A model generated the notes under the pieces. The model did not search any database and was not told the DNA's origin. It saw only the letters and a program-made list of their open reading frames with translations. Of a stretch of DNA of 64,000 nucleotides, positions 37,858 through 45,707 are shown one piece after another. Position 1 is the first letter of the stretch, and the number at the start of each line of letters is the position of its first letter. The translations under genes were made by a program, and so were the position numbers. The stretch comes from Fusibacter ferrireducens (lineage in GTDB: Bacteria > Bacillota > Clostridia > Peptostreptococcales > Acidaminobacteraceae): assembly GCF_015352425.1 (NCBI RefSeq), contig NZ_JADKNH010000010.1, positions 124,001 to 188,000 on the forward strand, read 5' to 3'.

Positions 37858-39036
37858 ATGAATAATGTCGTAATTGTTTCTGCCTGCAGAACACCCATTG
37901 GAAAACTTGGTGGACAATTTAAAAATTGCACTGCGCTTGATTTGTCGATTCCAATAATGCAAGCATTAGTTGAAAAGGCAAATTTAGATGCAACACTCAT
38001 TGATGATGTCATTTGGGGATGCAATTATCAAAGGACTTACAAAGAAAATAATCTCGCAAGAGTAGCGGCTGTTAAGGCGGGCTTACCAGTCACAGTACCG
38101 GGGATTACAATCCATCGAAACTGCACCTCCTCAATGTCCTCTATTCAAATGGGCTATTATCAAATTAAATCTGGTGAAGCAAAATGTATTATGGCTGGTG
38201 GTGCTGACAGTATGAGTACGGCACCACATATGGTCTTTGATAATCGCTTCGGCAAGAAATTTGGTCACAGTGAAATGAGAGATAGCATGTGGGATTCACT
38301 CACCAATCTTGGTGTTGGTCCTTCTATGGGGATAACCGCTGAGAACGTTGCTGAAAAATATGGTGTCTCTAGAGCAGAGCAAGATGAATATGCACTCTTA
38401 AGTCAACAGCGCGCTATAGCTGCAATAGATCAAAATAAATTTGACGCCGAAATTATTCCTGTGACGGTCAAATCGCGTAAAGGCGATATCCTCGTCACTC
38501 AAGATGAATATCCAAAAAGAGAGGCTTCACTCGAAAGTTTAAAGAAACTAAAAGCAACTTTTAAGGAAGAAGGCACTGTAACTGCTGGCAACGCTTCTGG
38601 CATGAATGATGCCGCTTCAGGGATTATCTTGATGGATGAAGCTCTAGCAAAATCACTTGGTCTTCCCATATTGGCAAGAATTGTATCTGTTGCTACAACT
38701 GGTGTAGAGCCTGAATATATGGGAATTGGCCCCATCAGCGCTTCACAACTTGCACTGAAAAAGGCCAACTTATCAATTGAAGATATTGATCTATTTGAAA
38801 TAAATGAGGCTTTTGCATCACAATGTATTGCTTGTGAAAAAACACTTGGCATAGATCGTGACAAGCTCAATGTAAATGGTGGTGGGATCTCCCTCGGGCA
38901 TCCTGTTGGTGCAACAGGCAGTAGAATTGTTATTACTCTACTATACGAAATGAAAAAAAGAAATAATCGTTATGGTTTAGCCTCATTATGTGCAGGCGGC
39001 GGTATGGGAACTGCTATCATATTAGAGAATTTATAA
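37858..39036 (+). CDS. acetyl-CoA acetyltransferase (thiolase)
   Basis: 392-aa thiolase splitting acetoacetyl-CoA to acetyl-CoA. Acyl-carrying Cys in HRNCTSSMSSIQ (most thiolases read CGSG, so this variant is slightly unusual), catalytic His in NGGGISLGHPVGATGSR and Cys in LCAGGGMGTA. GTGGGAGG 9 bp before the ATG at 37858 decides the start. It can process acetoacetyl units from the BKACE reaction and 3-hydroxybutyryl-CoA from crotonyl-CoA in the GABA pathway. Confidence 0.93.
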   Translation: MNNVVIVSACRTPIGKLGGQFKNCTALDLSIPIMQALVEKANLDATLIDDVIWGCNYQRTYKENNLARVAAVKAGLPVTVPGITIHRNCTSSMSSIQMGYYQIKSGEAKCIMAGGADSMSTAPHMVFDNRFGKKFGHSEMRDSMWDSLTNLGVGPSMGITAENVAEKYGVSRAEQDEYALLSQQRAIAAIDQNKFDAEIIPVTVKSRKGDILVTQDEYPKREASLESLKKLKATFKEEGTVTAGNASGMNDAASGIILMDEALAKSLGLPILARIVSVATTGVEPEYMGIGPISASQLALKKANLSIEDIDLFEINEAFASQCIACEKTLGIDRDKLNVNGGGISLGHPVGATGSRIVITLLYEMKKRNNRYGLASLCAGGGMGTAIILENL

Positions 39037-39100
39037 ATTTTCAGTTTCAAATCGAGGGCTTATCAATCTATACCATTTACTTTATTTATAAAAAAAATAG

Positions 39101-39631
39101 GGGTGTTGCAAATCTAAGAATTAGACGAGCAACACCTCTATTTTTTATAGAATCTTTTCCTCTGATGCGTTTTTTTGCATTTTTACAGAGATAGGCATAG
39201 TTTTCTACACTCTCATAGCCTGCATCTGCAACGATATTCTCTAAGTATTTTCCGATTTAAATCCACATGGCCTTCTCTTAGGAGTATTTCTACGAATTGT
39301 GTCAATAAATTGGACGAGAACTCCTCCATATTTTTCTGAAACGATTGATGGTCGTGTAATCTGGTACTTTTGAGCCTTCCAGCGTAAAGAAGGCTCTTGT
39401 GTCATACTTACAAAATGCTTCTATTTTTCGGCTTGTCATAATGCCCTCACTGTAACAGAAGAGTATGATTTTTAATAGGTTAACTGGTTCAACCGATGGC
39501 TTTATACCCATTTTGGAGTAGGTGCTTAGTATTGAACTTAAATTCATCTCCTCGATTAGATTGTACACCAACTGGACTTTGCTATCCTCATTTATATATG
39601 GTTCCACATCAAATTTCAGTTTTAGTGGCAT
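39101..39631 (-). pseudogene. IS1182-family transposase relic
   Basis: Minus-strand remnant. 39302-39631 encodes the first ~109 aa of an IS1182-type transposase (MPLKLKFDVEPYINEDSKVQ, TINRFRK). 39140-39260 in another frame encodes the C-terminal part (IVADAGYESVENYAYLCKN). The catalytic middle is missing, so it is inactive. It ends with the GGGTGTTGC/GCAACACC hairpin (39101-39136) also found at 25629. It separates the catabolic cluster from the glucosaminate-like region. Confidence 0.85.
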
Positions 39632-39680
39632 TGTGTGGTTACAGATTTATTGGCTAAATTTCAATGTAAATTTTCTGTTT

Positions 39681-40925
39681 CTATTTTGAAGACTGAGTAC
39701 TTGTTTTATCAATGTGAATCAAAATATTGGAGAGTGAGTTGACGTAACTTCCGAACTCATTGTCATACCATCCAAATATCTTGGCATGGGTAACTGGCAA
39801 CTGCAATTCACCCTGTGCGCCCATGTTGTGAATCCACTGACTTGGGAGAGGCAAATAGCCTGTTTCAGTGGCCGTTTCAACGCCTTCTATAATCGCCGAA
39901 GCTTTAAAGCCTCGAAGGTCTGCCGATACATTTTGCTTATCTGAGAACACTAAATAACCCTTTTGTCCATTCTGGGCTGCTTGCTTGTAAATATTGTTGA
40001 TATATGCTTCATTGATTGTAGGTTCACCTGAATCTTCTAATTTGGTCCTGAAAGTAAGATTTAAAGTGACTAAGGACACTGTACTGGTGGGGATTCTCAC
40101 GGAATCTGCCATAAAACCAATGGTTTTAATTTCAGGTAAAATAAATTCAAGCGCTTTTGCAGCCCCTGTGGAGGTCAAAATAATATTGTTCAGTGCCGAT
40201 CGATTCTTTCTGAGATCCTTGGCACCATTACTTGGCATGGCATCCAGCAAGTTTTGATTATTGGTGGCCGCGTGAATCGTTGACATGGAAGCCGTTAGGA
40301 TTCTTGATATCCCTATTTTGTCAATCAAAGGTTTCATCATATGCGAAAGTGCCGTGGTTGTACAACTCGCCGCTGAGACGACATCATGTTTTTCTGGATC
40401 AAATTGGTCATGATTGATGCCATAGACGAGCATCGTTGCATCATTTGGAAGTACTAACTCTTTGCCCTTGATTTTAAACGGCGCACTGACAACGACTTTT
40501 TTAGCGCCTGCAGTCAAATGGCCTCTTATACTGCCTTTAGGTGTCTCAGCATCCTCTTCAGGATCTAGAAAAACACCTGTGCAGTCCACCACAATTTCTA
40601 CACCATATTTATCCCAACCGATGTCTTTAGGGTTTCTACTCTGTGTCAAAAACTTAATTGGATATTGATTGATTCTAATTTCATAGGCTTTTTCATCTAC
40701 TATTTCGATTTCAATGGTCTTGCCTGAATAGCCGTACATGAATCTCTCCAGTGCACCATAGGTTGAATCATTGACGATAAAATCGATTAAATCATGGATG
40801 GATGTGCCTACTTGTCTACCGATGCTGATAACAAAGCCATCAAAATAATTTTCAATCATTTGGTGCCAAAGTACAAGCTTTCCGATTCTGCCAAGTCCAT
40901 TAATCCCTAAATATTTCTTTTGCAT
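39681..40925 (-). CDS. glyceraldehyde-3-phosphate dehydrogenase, long form
   Basis: 414 aa against about 335 for standard GAPDH; extra residues are inserted in the NAD-binding half (SIGRQVGTSIHDLIDFIVND region) and in the C-terminal half. Catalytic Cys in SAASCTTTALSHMMKP, catalytic His in STIHAATNNQNL, phosphate motif ILTSTGAAKAL and C-terminal WYDNEFGSYVNSL. It lies downstream of DgaF, whose reaction makes glyceraldehyde 3-phosphate, so it may be a pathway-dedicated GAPDH. AGGAGG precedes the ATG. Confidence 0.88.
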   Translation of the reverse strand: MQKKYLGINGLGRIGKLVLWHQMIENYFDGFVISIGRQVGTSIHDLIDFIVNDSTYGALERFMYGYSGKTIEIEIVDEKAYEIRINQYPIKFLTQSRNPKDIGWDKYGVEIVVDCTGVFLDPEEDAETPKGSIRGHLTAGAKKVVVSAPFKIKGKELVLPNDATMLVYGINHDQFDPEKHDVVSAASCTTTALSHMMKPLIDKIGISRILTASMSTIHAATNNQNLLDAMPSNGAKDLRKNRSALNNIILTSTGAAKALEFILPEIKTIGFMADSVRIPTSTVSLVTLNLTFRTKLEDSGEPTINEAYINNIYKQAAQNGQKGYLVFSDKQNVSADLRGFKASAIIEGVETATETGYLPLPSQWIHNMGAQGELQLPVTHAKIFGWYDNEFGSYVNSLSNILIHIDKTSTQSSK

Positions 40926-41232
40926 GTTGCCTCCTATTCAACGGGTTAAAATATATCCCTGTTTTATCACAGGTTCTATTGTAACACTAATTGGGATAAA
41001 ATCAATCCCGATCATGCAAATATTTCAAAATATTTAAGACTCTTACCCTCTCATTTAAAATATCAAAAAACGCTCATTGTATTTCTAATGACTCTACAGT
41101 ATTGAATAGGCTCATCTATATGCACTATTGATATCAATTGGATAAATATTTTAAACTTCAAAAGATATATTTGAATTTATGGACCATCTTTTCAATTGGT
41201 TTCTTTGTTGAAAATGGATTTTTGAATTTAAG
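40926..41232. other. intergenic stretch with no recognised element
   Basis: About 300 AT-rich bp between the DgaF and GAPDH genes. No clear promoter, terminator or RNA was found, though GAPDH probably has its own promoter here. Confidence 0.35.
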
Positions 41233-41979
41233 TTAAACGAGCTTTTTCACCTTCTCTAGAAGCAGTTTCACCTTCTCTGGATCTGTGTTACCTGTTTCCT
41301 TATCAATAATTGCCCCATAGACATGTGGCATGATTTTCTTGACCCCTGCATCTAGGCAAACTTTTAGTATGGTCTCAAAGTTTGCCAAGTTGATGCCACC
41401 TGTTGGCTCGATCATTGGCATCTCTTGCTCTGCACAGACCTTCGCAACATATTTGAGTTCTTCCAAAGATTTCTCACCGCCCATCGGGAAAAATTTCACC
41501 GAATGTGCGCCCATATCTTTAAGCATGGCAATGGCAGTTTCCACTGTGACCACTGCATCAGGTTCTTTTGAACTCAATAGACCCGTGTTGATTTTAACCA
41601 TGCCCACCTGACCCGTTGGGCTGATCAATGCATTGATAGCCGTATTTTCAGCACCTTTTGCCTTAAGATATCCTGCCGCAAAGCCTGCCGAGGTGAATAC
41701 CTGATTTACGTGACCAGGATTTGTACTCCCTGCAATCATTGCCGCCTTAAAGCCTTGTGATGGATCGCCATCGCCCAGTCCCACTGAAACACAGGGCACT
41801 TTTTTTCTAAAGGCTTCAACATATGAAATGCCTTCTTCAACCGTTTCAAACTGATTTGAAAGCACTCCTATTGCAGAATAGCCTTCTGATGCTTCCCAGA
41901 CCATCGATCCGTTTTCCACATTCTTTGCCAGACAATTGATTGCCACTCTATCTTTATAAAATCTAATATTTGTATTCAT
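41233..41979 (-). CDS. dgaF: 2-dehydro-3-deoxy-phosphogluconate aldolase, DgaF-like
   Basis: 248-aa class-I aldolase splitting 2-keto-3-deoxygluconate 6-phosphate into pyruvate and glyceraldehyde 3-phosphate. The Schiff-base lysine is probably in SVKFFPMGG, with EPTGGINLANFE forming the phosphate site. The length and N-terminal NTNIRFYKDRVAINCLAKN match the DgaF subgroup rather than Eda. It follows DgaE by 25 bp. Confidence 0.9.
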   Translation of the reverse strand: MNTNIRFYKDRVAINCLAKNVENGSMVWEASEGYSAIGVLSNQFETVEEGISYVEAFRKKVPCVSVGLGDGDPSQGFKAAMIAGSTNPGHVNQVFTSAGFAAGYLKAKGAENTAINALISPTGQVGMVKINTGLLSSKEPDAVVTVETAIAMLKDMGAHSVKFFPMGGEKSLEELKYVAKVCAEQEMPMIEPTGGINLANFETILKVCLDAGVKKIMPHVYGAIIDKETGNTDPEKVKLLLEKVKKLV

Positions 41980-42004
41980 ATTTGTGCATCCTTTCCCTAG
42001 AAGT

Positions 42005-43114
42005 TCAGTTGTGTTTTGCTAAAATTTGTGCCATCTTTTCAACGATCAACGGTACATCTGAATCACTGATACATCTCACATCAAAGCTCAATTTTCCAAG
42101 ATTCTGCTGATGATCTCTGACGTATATCCTTAGAGGCCCCTGTTGAAGCTTAATTACCGCCTCTTTGGCCTGTTCTGGCGAACCAAAATCCACCATTGCT
42201 CTGAAAATTTTACGCCCTGCTTCATCTTGAATTTCTTCTGATCTTATGCCATCCAGCGCATTAAACGCATTTACAAGCTGATTTACTTTCTCATGTTGTC
42301 TAATCACTTCTGCATCTGAATTTCTATTCATGTATTGCTCAACTGCTGTGACGAGGCCAACGATATTTTCCTTGCCGATCTTCATGGCACGACCAGCACC
42401 GACGTATTGCTTGACGCAAGGGTCTACCCATTTCGATTTACCTGCTATAAAGCCAGACGTAGGTCCCTCTAAAGCTTTAGCGCCACTGTAAATCACCATA
42501 TCACAGCCCATTTTAACATATCTGGACAGATCTTCTTCAGCTGCCGCATCTACAATTAAAGGCAAATCATGTCTTTCAGCGATTTCAATCATTTGAGCCA
42601 ATGTTAACATACCTTTTTGGACTGCATGATGTGAAATCACATGAAAAAGTGCTGCTGTTCTCTCCGTAATGGCACCTTCCACATGTGCTACTTCGGTCTT
42701 ATTGCTGTATCCCGTTTCTACTGGCGTACCGCCTCCAAGCTCAATCATGGAGGCAATCGGCGCTCCAAAATTCACAGCATGTCCTTTTTGAAGAATAATT
42801 TCATTTCGTGTAATTATTATGTCATGTGGATGCTCAATTCGATTGAGATCTTTTCCTGCGATAATCGTCGCCACAGAAACGGCAATTCCAGAAGCCGCAC
42901 TTGATGTGACACAGGCTGCCTCAGCACCGATTAAATTGGCAATTTTCTTTCCAGCCGCTGCCATGAGATCATCCATGACCACAAAGGATTGACCCGCTTC
43001 ATTCATTGCGCTTCGAACCGCATCACTCAATGTCGATACACCAAGCTTTGTCATCTTGCCAGAACAATTGATGACGTGATCAAGTCCCATTCTTTCATAT
43101 ATATTCATAAACAT
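42005..43114 (-). CDS. dgaE: DgaE-like PLP-dependent ammonia lyase
   Basis: 369-aa SelA-like fold-type I PLP enzyme. Salmonella DgaE converts D-glucosaminate 6-phosphate to 2-keto-3-deoxygluconate 6-phosphate and ammonia. The lysine is in MVIYSGAKALEGPTSGFIAG; LIVDAAAEEDLSRY holds the aspartate. ATG at 43114 or 43108 are both possible after AAAGGCAG. It is separated from the upstream transport-like operon by a terminator and a dispersed repeat, so its expression may be partly independent. The true substrate here may differ. Confidence 0.88.
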   Translation of the reverse strand: MFMNIYERMGLDHVINCSGKMTKLGVSTLSDAVRSAMNEAGQSFVVMDDLMAAAGKKIANLIGAEAACVTSSAASGIAVSVATIIAGKDLNRIEHPHDIIITRNEIILQKGHAVNFGAPIASMIELGGGTPVETGYSNKTEVAHVEGAITERTAALFHVISHHAVQKGMLTLAQMIEIAERHDLPLIVDAAAEEDLSRYVKMGCDMVIYSGAKALEGPTSGFIAGKSKWVDPCVKQYVGAGRAMKIGKENIVGLVTAVEQYMNRNSDAEVIRQHEKVNQLVNAFNALDGIRSEEIQDEAGRKIFRAMVDFGSPEQAKEAVIKLQQGPLRIYVRDHQQNLGKLSFDVRCISDSDVPLIVEKMAQILAKHN

Positions 43115-43141
43115 TCTGCCTTTCTACTTTCTTGTGTGTCG

Positions 43142-43219
43142 TACCCTTTGATGCCTCAAACCGATTTTCGCTGACGCTGTTTGAGGTTGAACATCCCTCA
43201 GCACAGCTTTCGGCTCAAA
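43142..43219. repeat. dispersed 85-nt element, copy 4 (left arm lost)
   Basis: Matches the units at 32256-32544 from TACCCTTTGATGCC to GGCTCAAA, but the outer left arm TTTGAGCC is replaced. The flank TCTTGTTGTTTT is shared with the third tandem copy. Confidence 0.85.
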
Positions 43220-43238
43220 TCTTGTTGTTTTAAAAAGA

Positions 43239-43260
43239 AAACGCCGACTAGGCGGCGTTT
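43239..43260 (-). terminator. rho-independent terminator after the DUF4310 gene
   Basis: AAACGCCG/CGGCGTTT stem with 6-nt loop; on the minus strand it is followed by TTTCTTTTT. It divides the transport-like operon from dgaE-dgaF. Confidence 0.75.
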
Positions 43261-43264
43261 AAGT

Positions 43265-43927
43265 CTATACAAACATTTGTACCAATCCCGCTAAAATCAT
43301 TGCACCTAAAATTGCGCCTCCGGCAATATGACGATCGAGTTTATAAAAGATCGCCGCACCAATAATTGCACCTAATCCAGATGGAATACCGTATTGGATT
43401 GCACTTAAAATAATCAATGGGCCAAGAAAACGACCGGTTGCATTTCCGGCGCCCATCATAACCCCAGTACCAGAAGCTGAGATGCCCTCAGGCATGAGCT
43501 TTCTAACCAAGATAATGACGATTCCAATGATTAAACCGATGATACCACCTGTTAAAAGTGCCAGTGGGAAATTGTTAATCGGACCTGTAAATCCCGCCGC
43601 AAGCATCATTGCTGGAATACCGATGCCAACACCTGTCATCAGTGAACCGCCAATATCCAAAAGACCTACCAACGGCCCTTCCAATACTCTGGCGATCAAG
43701 AAACCTGTTGCAAAACCTGCTGCTGCCGCGAAATCGCCGCCATTCAAGCCTTCATCCAACATTTGAACCACAAAGATCTCATTGAAAGCGCCTACACCGT
43801 GAACGACATACATATGTGTTCCTGCAAAGATCGCAGCACATGCCACTGCAACCAATAGTGGAAATATCTTATCCGTCAAGAGCAAAGCTGCGCTCTTGCC
43901 TGTCATTGTGCCCTCTTTGTTTTCCAT
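43265..43927 (-). CDS. DUF4310-family integral membrane protein
   Basis: About 220-aa membrane protein with six to seven glycine-rich hydrophobic segments (AGFATGFLIARVLEGPLVG, LLTGGIIGLIIGIVIILV). The frame opens at 43987, but GGGGG 9 bp before the ATG at 43927 and the end of the preceding gene favour the later start. It always accompanies DUF4311/4312 and SFCGS proteins in such clusters as I recall them. It probably forms the membrane channel with the DUF4311 protein; no transport has been shown to my knowledge. Confidence 0.8.
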   Translation of the reverse strand: MENKEGTMTGKSAALLLTDKIFPLLVAVACAAIFAGTHMYVVHGVGAFNEIFVVQMLDEGLNGGDFAAAAGFATGFLIARVLEGPLVGLLDIGGSLMTGVGIGIPAMMLAAGFTGPINNFPLALLTGGIIGLIIGIVIILVRKLMPEGISASGTGVMMGAGNATGRFLGPLIILSAIQYGIPSGLGAIIGAAIFYKLDRHIAGGAILGAMILAGLVQMFV

Positions 43928-43946
43928 TTTTGTCATCCCCCTATTC

Positions 43947-44660
43947 TTAAAGTCCAAGTTTTGCAAAGAAACCACGGAAGTATGCAATTGTGATGAACAT
44001 GATCACAACAATTGTAATCATCACTTTAACCGACTGATTGTAGCCTTTTTCTTCCACAGTTTGTCCAATTAAAATTCCAAGAACGATTCCCGGAACCGCA
44101 TTTCCCATGATCATTTGAGCCAAGCCACCTAAGACCGTACCCCAGATTCCAGTGATCTTACCCGCATCTAGAGCTGCCATCCAGAAAATGATCGGCATAA
44201 CAGTCTTCATCATCATAGATGAAGCCGGTGAAAGAATCTCTTGTGCAATCACAGATAGAGACTCAGGAATTGCAGATGCAAGCGTATTTAAGAAAGTGAC
44301 TACGATGGCCCCTGAAAGTGCCCCTGTAACCATCATCTTTCCTGGATCGTGCATCGTATTTTCCGCCTTTTTGCCGCCAAGTAACAATGTTCCTGCCGCA
44401 AAGTTCGGCACAACGCGGTGGAGTACATCTTGTGTCAACGCACCTGATGCCACAACTGCTGCAGCTGCATTAAAGAGGAAACCTAGACCAAATGAATAAT
44501 GTGCAATTGGATCGCCTTCACAGGCATTTAATTCGCCAAGAGTTCTAAATGCACCCATGGACTGATATTTAGGTGTATGGAACATCCTTGCAGCCCCTGC
44601 TGCGATAGCGCCGCCGCCAAGCGCGCCAATAATCAATGACTTAATAATAATACTAATCAA
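43947..44660 (-). CDS. DUF4311-family integral membrane protein
   Basis: About 238-aa membrane protein with six or so hydrophobic segments, starting with a strongly hydrophobic helix (ISIIIKSLIIGALGGGAIAA) and containing a short charged motif GAARMFHTPKYQ. The frame opens at an ATG (44675) inside the GGGAGGGG site, so the TTG at 44660 is preferred. It is 18 bp from the DUF4312 gene. Probable partner of DUF4310 in a two-component membrane unit. Confidence 0.8.
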   Translation of the reverse strand: MISIIIKSLIIGALGGGAIAAGAARMFHTPKYQSMGAFRTLGELNACEGDPIAHYSFGLGFLFNAAAAVVASGALTQDVLHRVVPNFAAGTLLLGGKKAENTMHDPGKMMVTGALSGAIVVTFLNTLASAIPESLSVIAQEILSPASSMMMKTVMPIIFWMAALDAGKITGIWGTVLGGLAQMIMGNAVPGIVLGILIGQTVEEKGYNQSVKVMITIVVIMFITIAYFRGFFAKLGL

Positions 44661-44678
44661 TGCTACCCCTCCCATTTT

Positions 44679-44972
44679 TTAATTCATCCTTGCAATATAA
44701 CTTATCTCAACCACAAAGGTAAAAGTCATTTTATAAGTCCATTTTTCACGGGGCATAAATAGAAAGAGAAATTTTTCGATTTCCTTTTCTTCATGAACCT
44801 CATCCAGATAGACCTCTAATGGCTCCATTTTCAAGATCATGCCCTCAACATCCTTATAGACTTGTTTCCTCATGGCTTCCAAGGCTTTTCCAAACGCCTC
44901 GTCCTTCGTCTTGCCGATTCCGCTGGCCGTCAAAGAACGCCTTGTCTTCTCCATCAATTGCTTTCGATCCAT
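44679..44972 (-). CDS. DUF4312-family small cytosolic protein
   Basis: 97-aa soluble protein with an N-terminal charged helix (KTRRSLTASGIGKTKDEAF) and a beta-rich C-terminus. The start may be the ATG at 44972 or the TTG at 44981 that overlaps the previous stop codon. Function unknown; it always sits between SFCGS and DUF4311 in this kind of operon as far as I recall. Confidence 0.75.
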   Translation of the reverse strand: MDRKQLMEKTRRSLTASGIGKTKDEAFGKALEAMRKQVYKDVEGMILKMEPLEVYLDEVHEEKEIEKFLFLFMPREKWTYKMTFTFVVEISYIARMN

Positions 44973-44977
44973 ATCGA

Positions 44978-45343
44978 TCAACCTTTCATTTTGGCTTCAT
45001 ACGCTTTTACGATCCGATAACCGAGGTCCTCGAGGTCCATAAACCCAAATCCCAAAACATCACAACCTTCACGAATGGCCGTTTCTCCAGCCTCTATAGA
45101 CCTCAAATGATGCTTGACCTTATAACCATATTTGTTTGCTGCCATTAGCGCGCCTGCACCACCACTGCCACAGAACGAGATGCCCAAGGTTGCGTTGTTT
45201 TCATGCATGACATCACCGAGCTTCATATCTGCCGCCATACCTTCGATAACGATCGCCTTTCCACCTGCTTTTTCAACACCAGTGCCTACCTTTTGACCTT
45301 TGCCCAATCGATCACCTATGACCACTACAATTTTTTCATCCAT
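44978..45343 (-). CDS. glycine-rich SFCGS-family protein, RpiB/LacAB-like motif
   Basis: 121-aa cytosolic protein. The family hallmark is GISFCGSGGAGALMAANK. This spacing parallels the RpiB/LacAB sugar-phosphate isomerase motif (CGTG-x-G-x3-AANK, catalytic Cys), and a following KHHLRSIEAGETA matches the position of the RpiB histidine. The N-terminus is a beta-alpha unit, IVVVIGDRLGKGQKV. ATG at 45343 is chosen because GAAGGAGT lies just upstream. An isomerase or phosphosugar-binding role is my inference; an EIIB-like phosphocysteine loop is the alternative. Confidence 0.78.
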   Translation of the reverse strand: MDEKIVVVIGDRLGKGQKVGTGVEKAGGKAIVIEGMAADMKLGDVMHENNATLGISFCGSGGAGALMAANKYGYKVKHHLRSIEAGETAIREGCDVLGFGFMDLEDLGYRIVKAYEAKMKG

Positions 45344-45347
45344 CCTA

Positions 45348-45707
45348 CTAACTCCTTCCCAGTGCAACTGCGGTCTGAATGTGAATTGCCGCCAATATCA
45401 CTTCAGAAACGTCCACCTCTTGATTGTATTTTTTTGCAAGTTTTTCTAGAAGCTTTGCTGTCATGTCGTATATCTCTGTTTCAATATCGCTCCTAATACT
45501 GAGATCCACGCCTTCTACGCGTTCTCCATCCTTTAAGCGTTTAAGATAACTGTACATATGTGAGTAAAATCCCAAAGCATAGTGCTCTGTAAAAACAACA
45601 TTACACTCAGCCACATAGTTTTCAATCTCTTCAAAATCATCTTTGAAACCCACAATGTTCTCATCTTCAAGGGACATCTTTTGCTTCAAGAGTGTCGTTA
45701 TATCCAT
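45348..45707 (-). CDS. small stand-alone PRD-domain protein
   Basis: 119-aa protein resembling one PTS regulation domain (LGFYSHMYSYLKRL, DVSEVILAAIHIQTA). PRDs are normally phosphorylated on histidine by HPr or EIIB inside larger regulators; a free PRD is unusual. It overlaps the amidohydrolase stop by one base and has GGAGGAC before its ATG, so it is translated with the operon. It may report PTS phosphorylation to the membrane unit. Confidence 0.75.
   Translation of the reverse strand: MDITTLLKQKMSLEDENIVGFKDDFEEIENYVAECNVVFTEHYALGFYSHMYSYLKRLKDGERVEGVDLSIRSDIETEIYDMTAKLLEKLAKKYNQEVDVSEVILAAIHIQTAVALGRS

Noticed and set aside
39302-39631. Intact small protein gene
   Set aside because: It is the N-terminal fragment of an IS1182-type transposase; the C-terminal part continues in another frame downstream.
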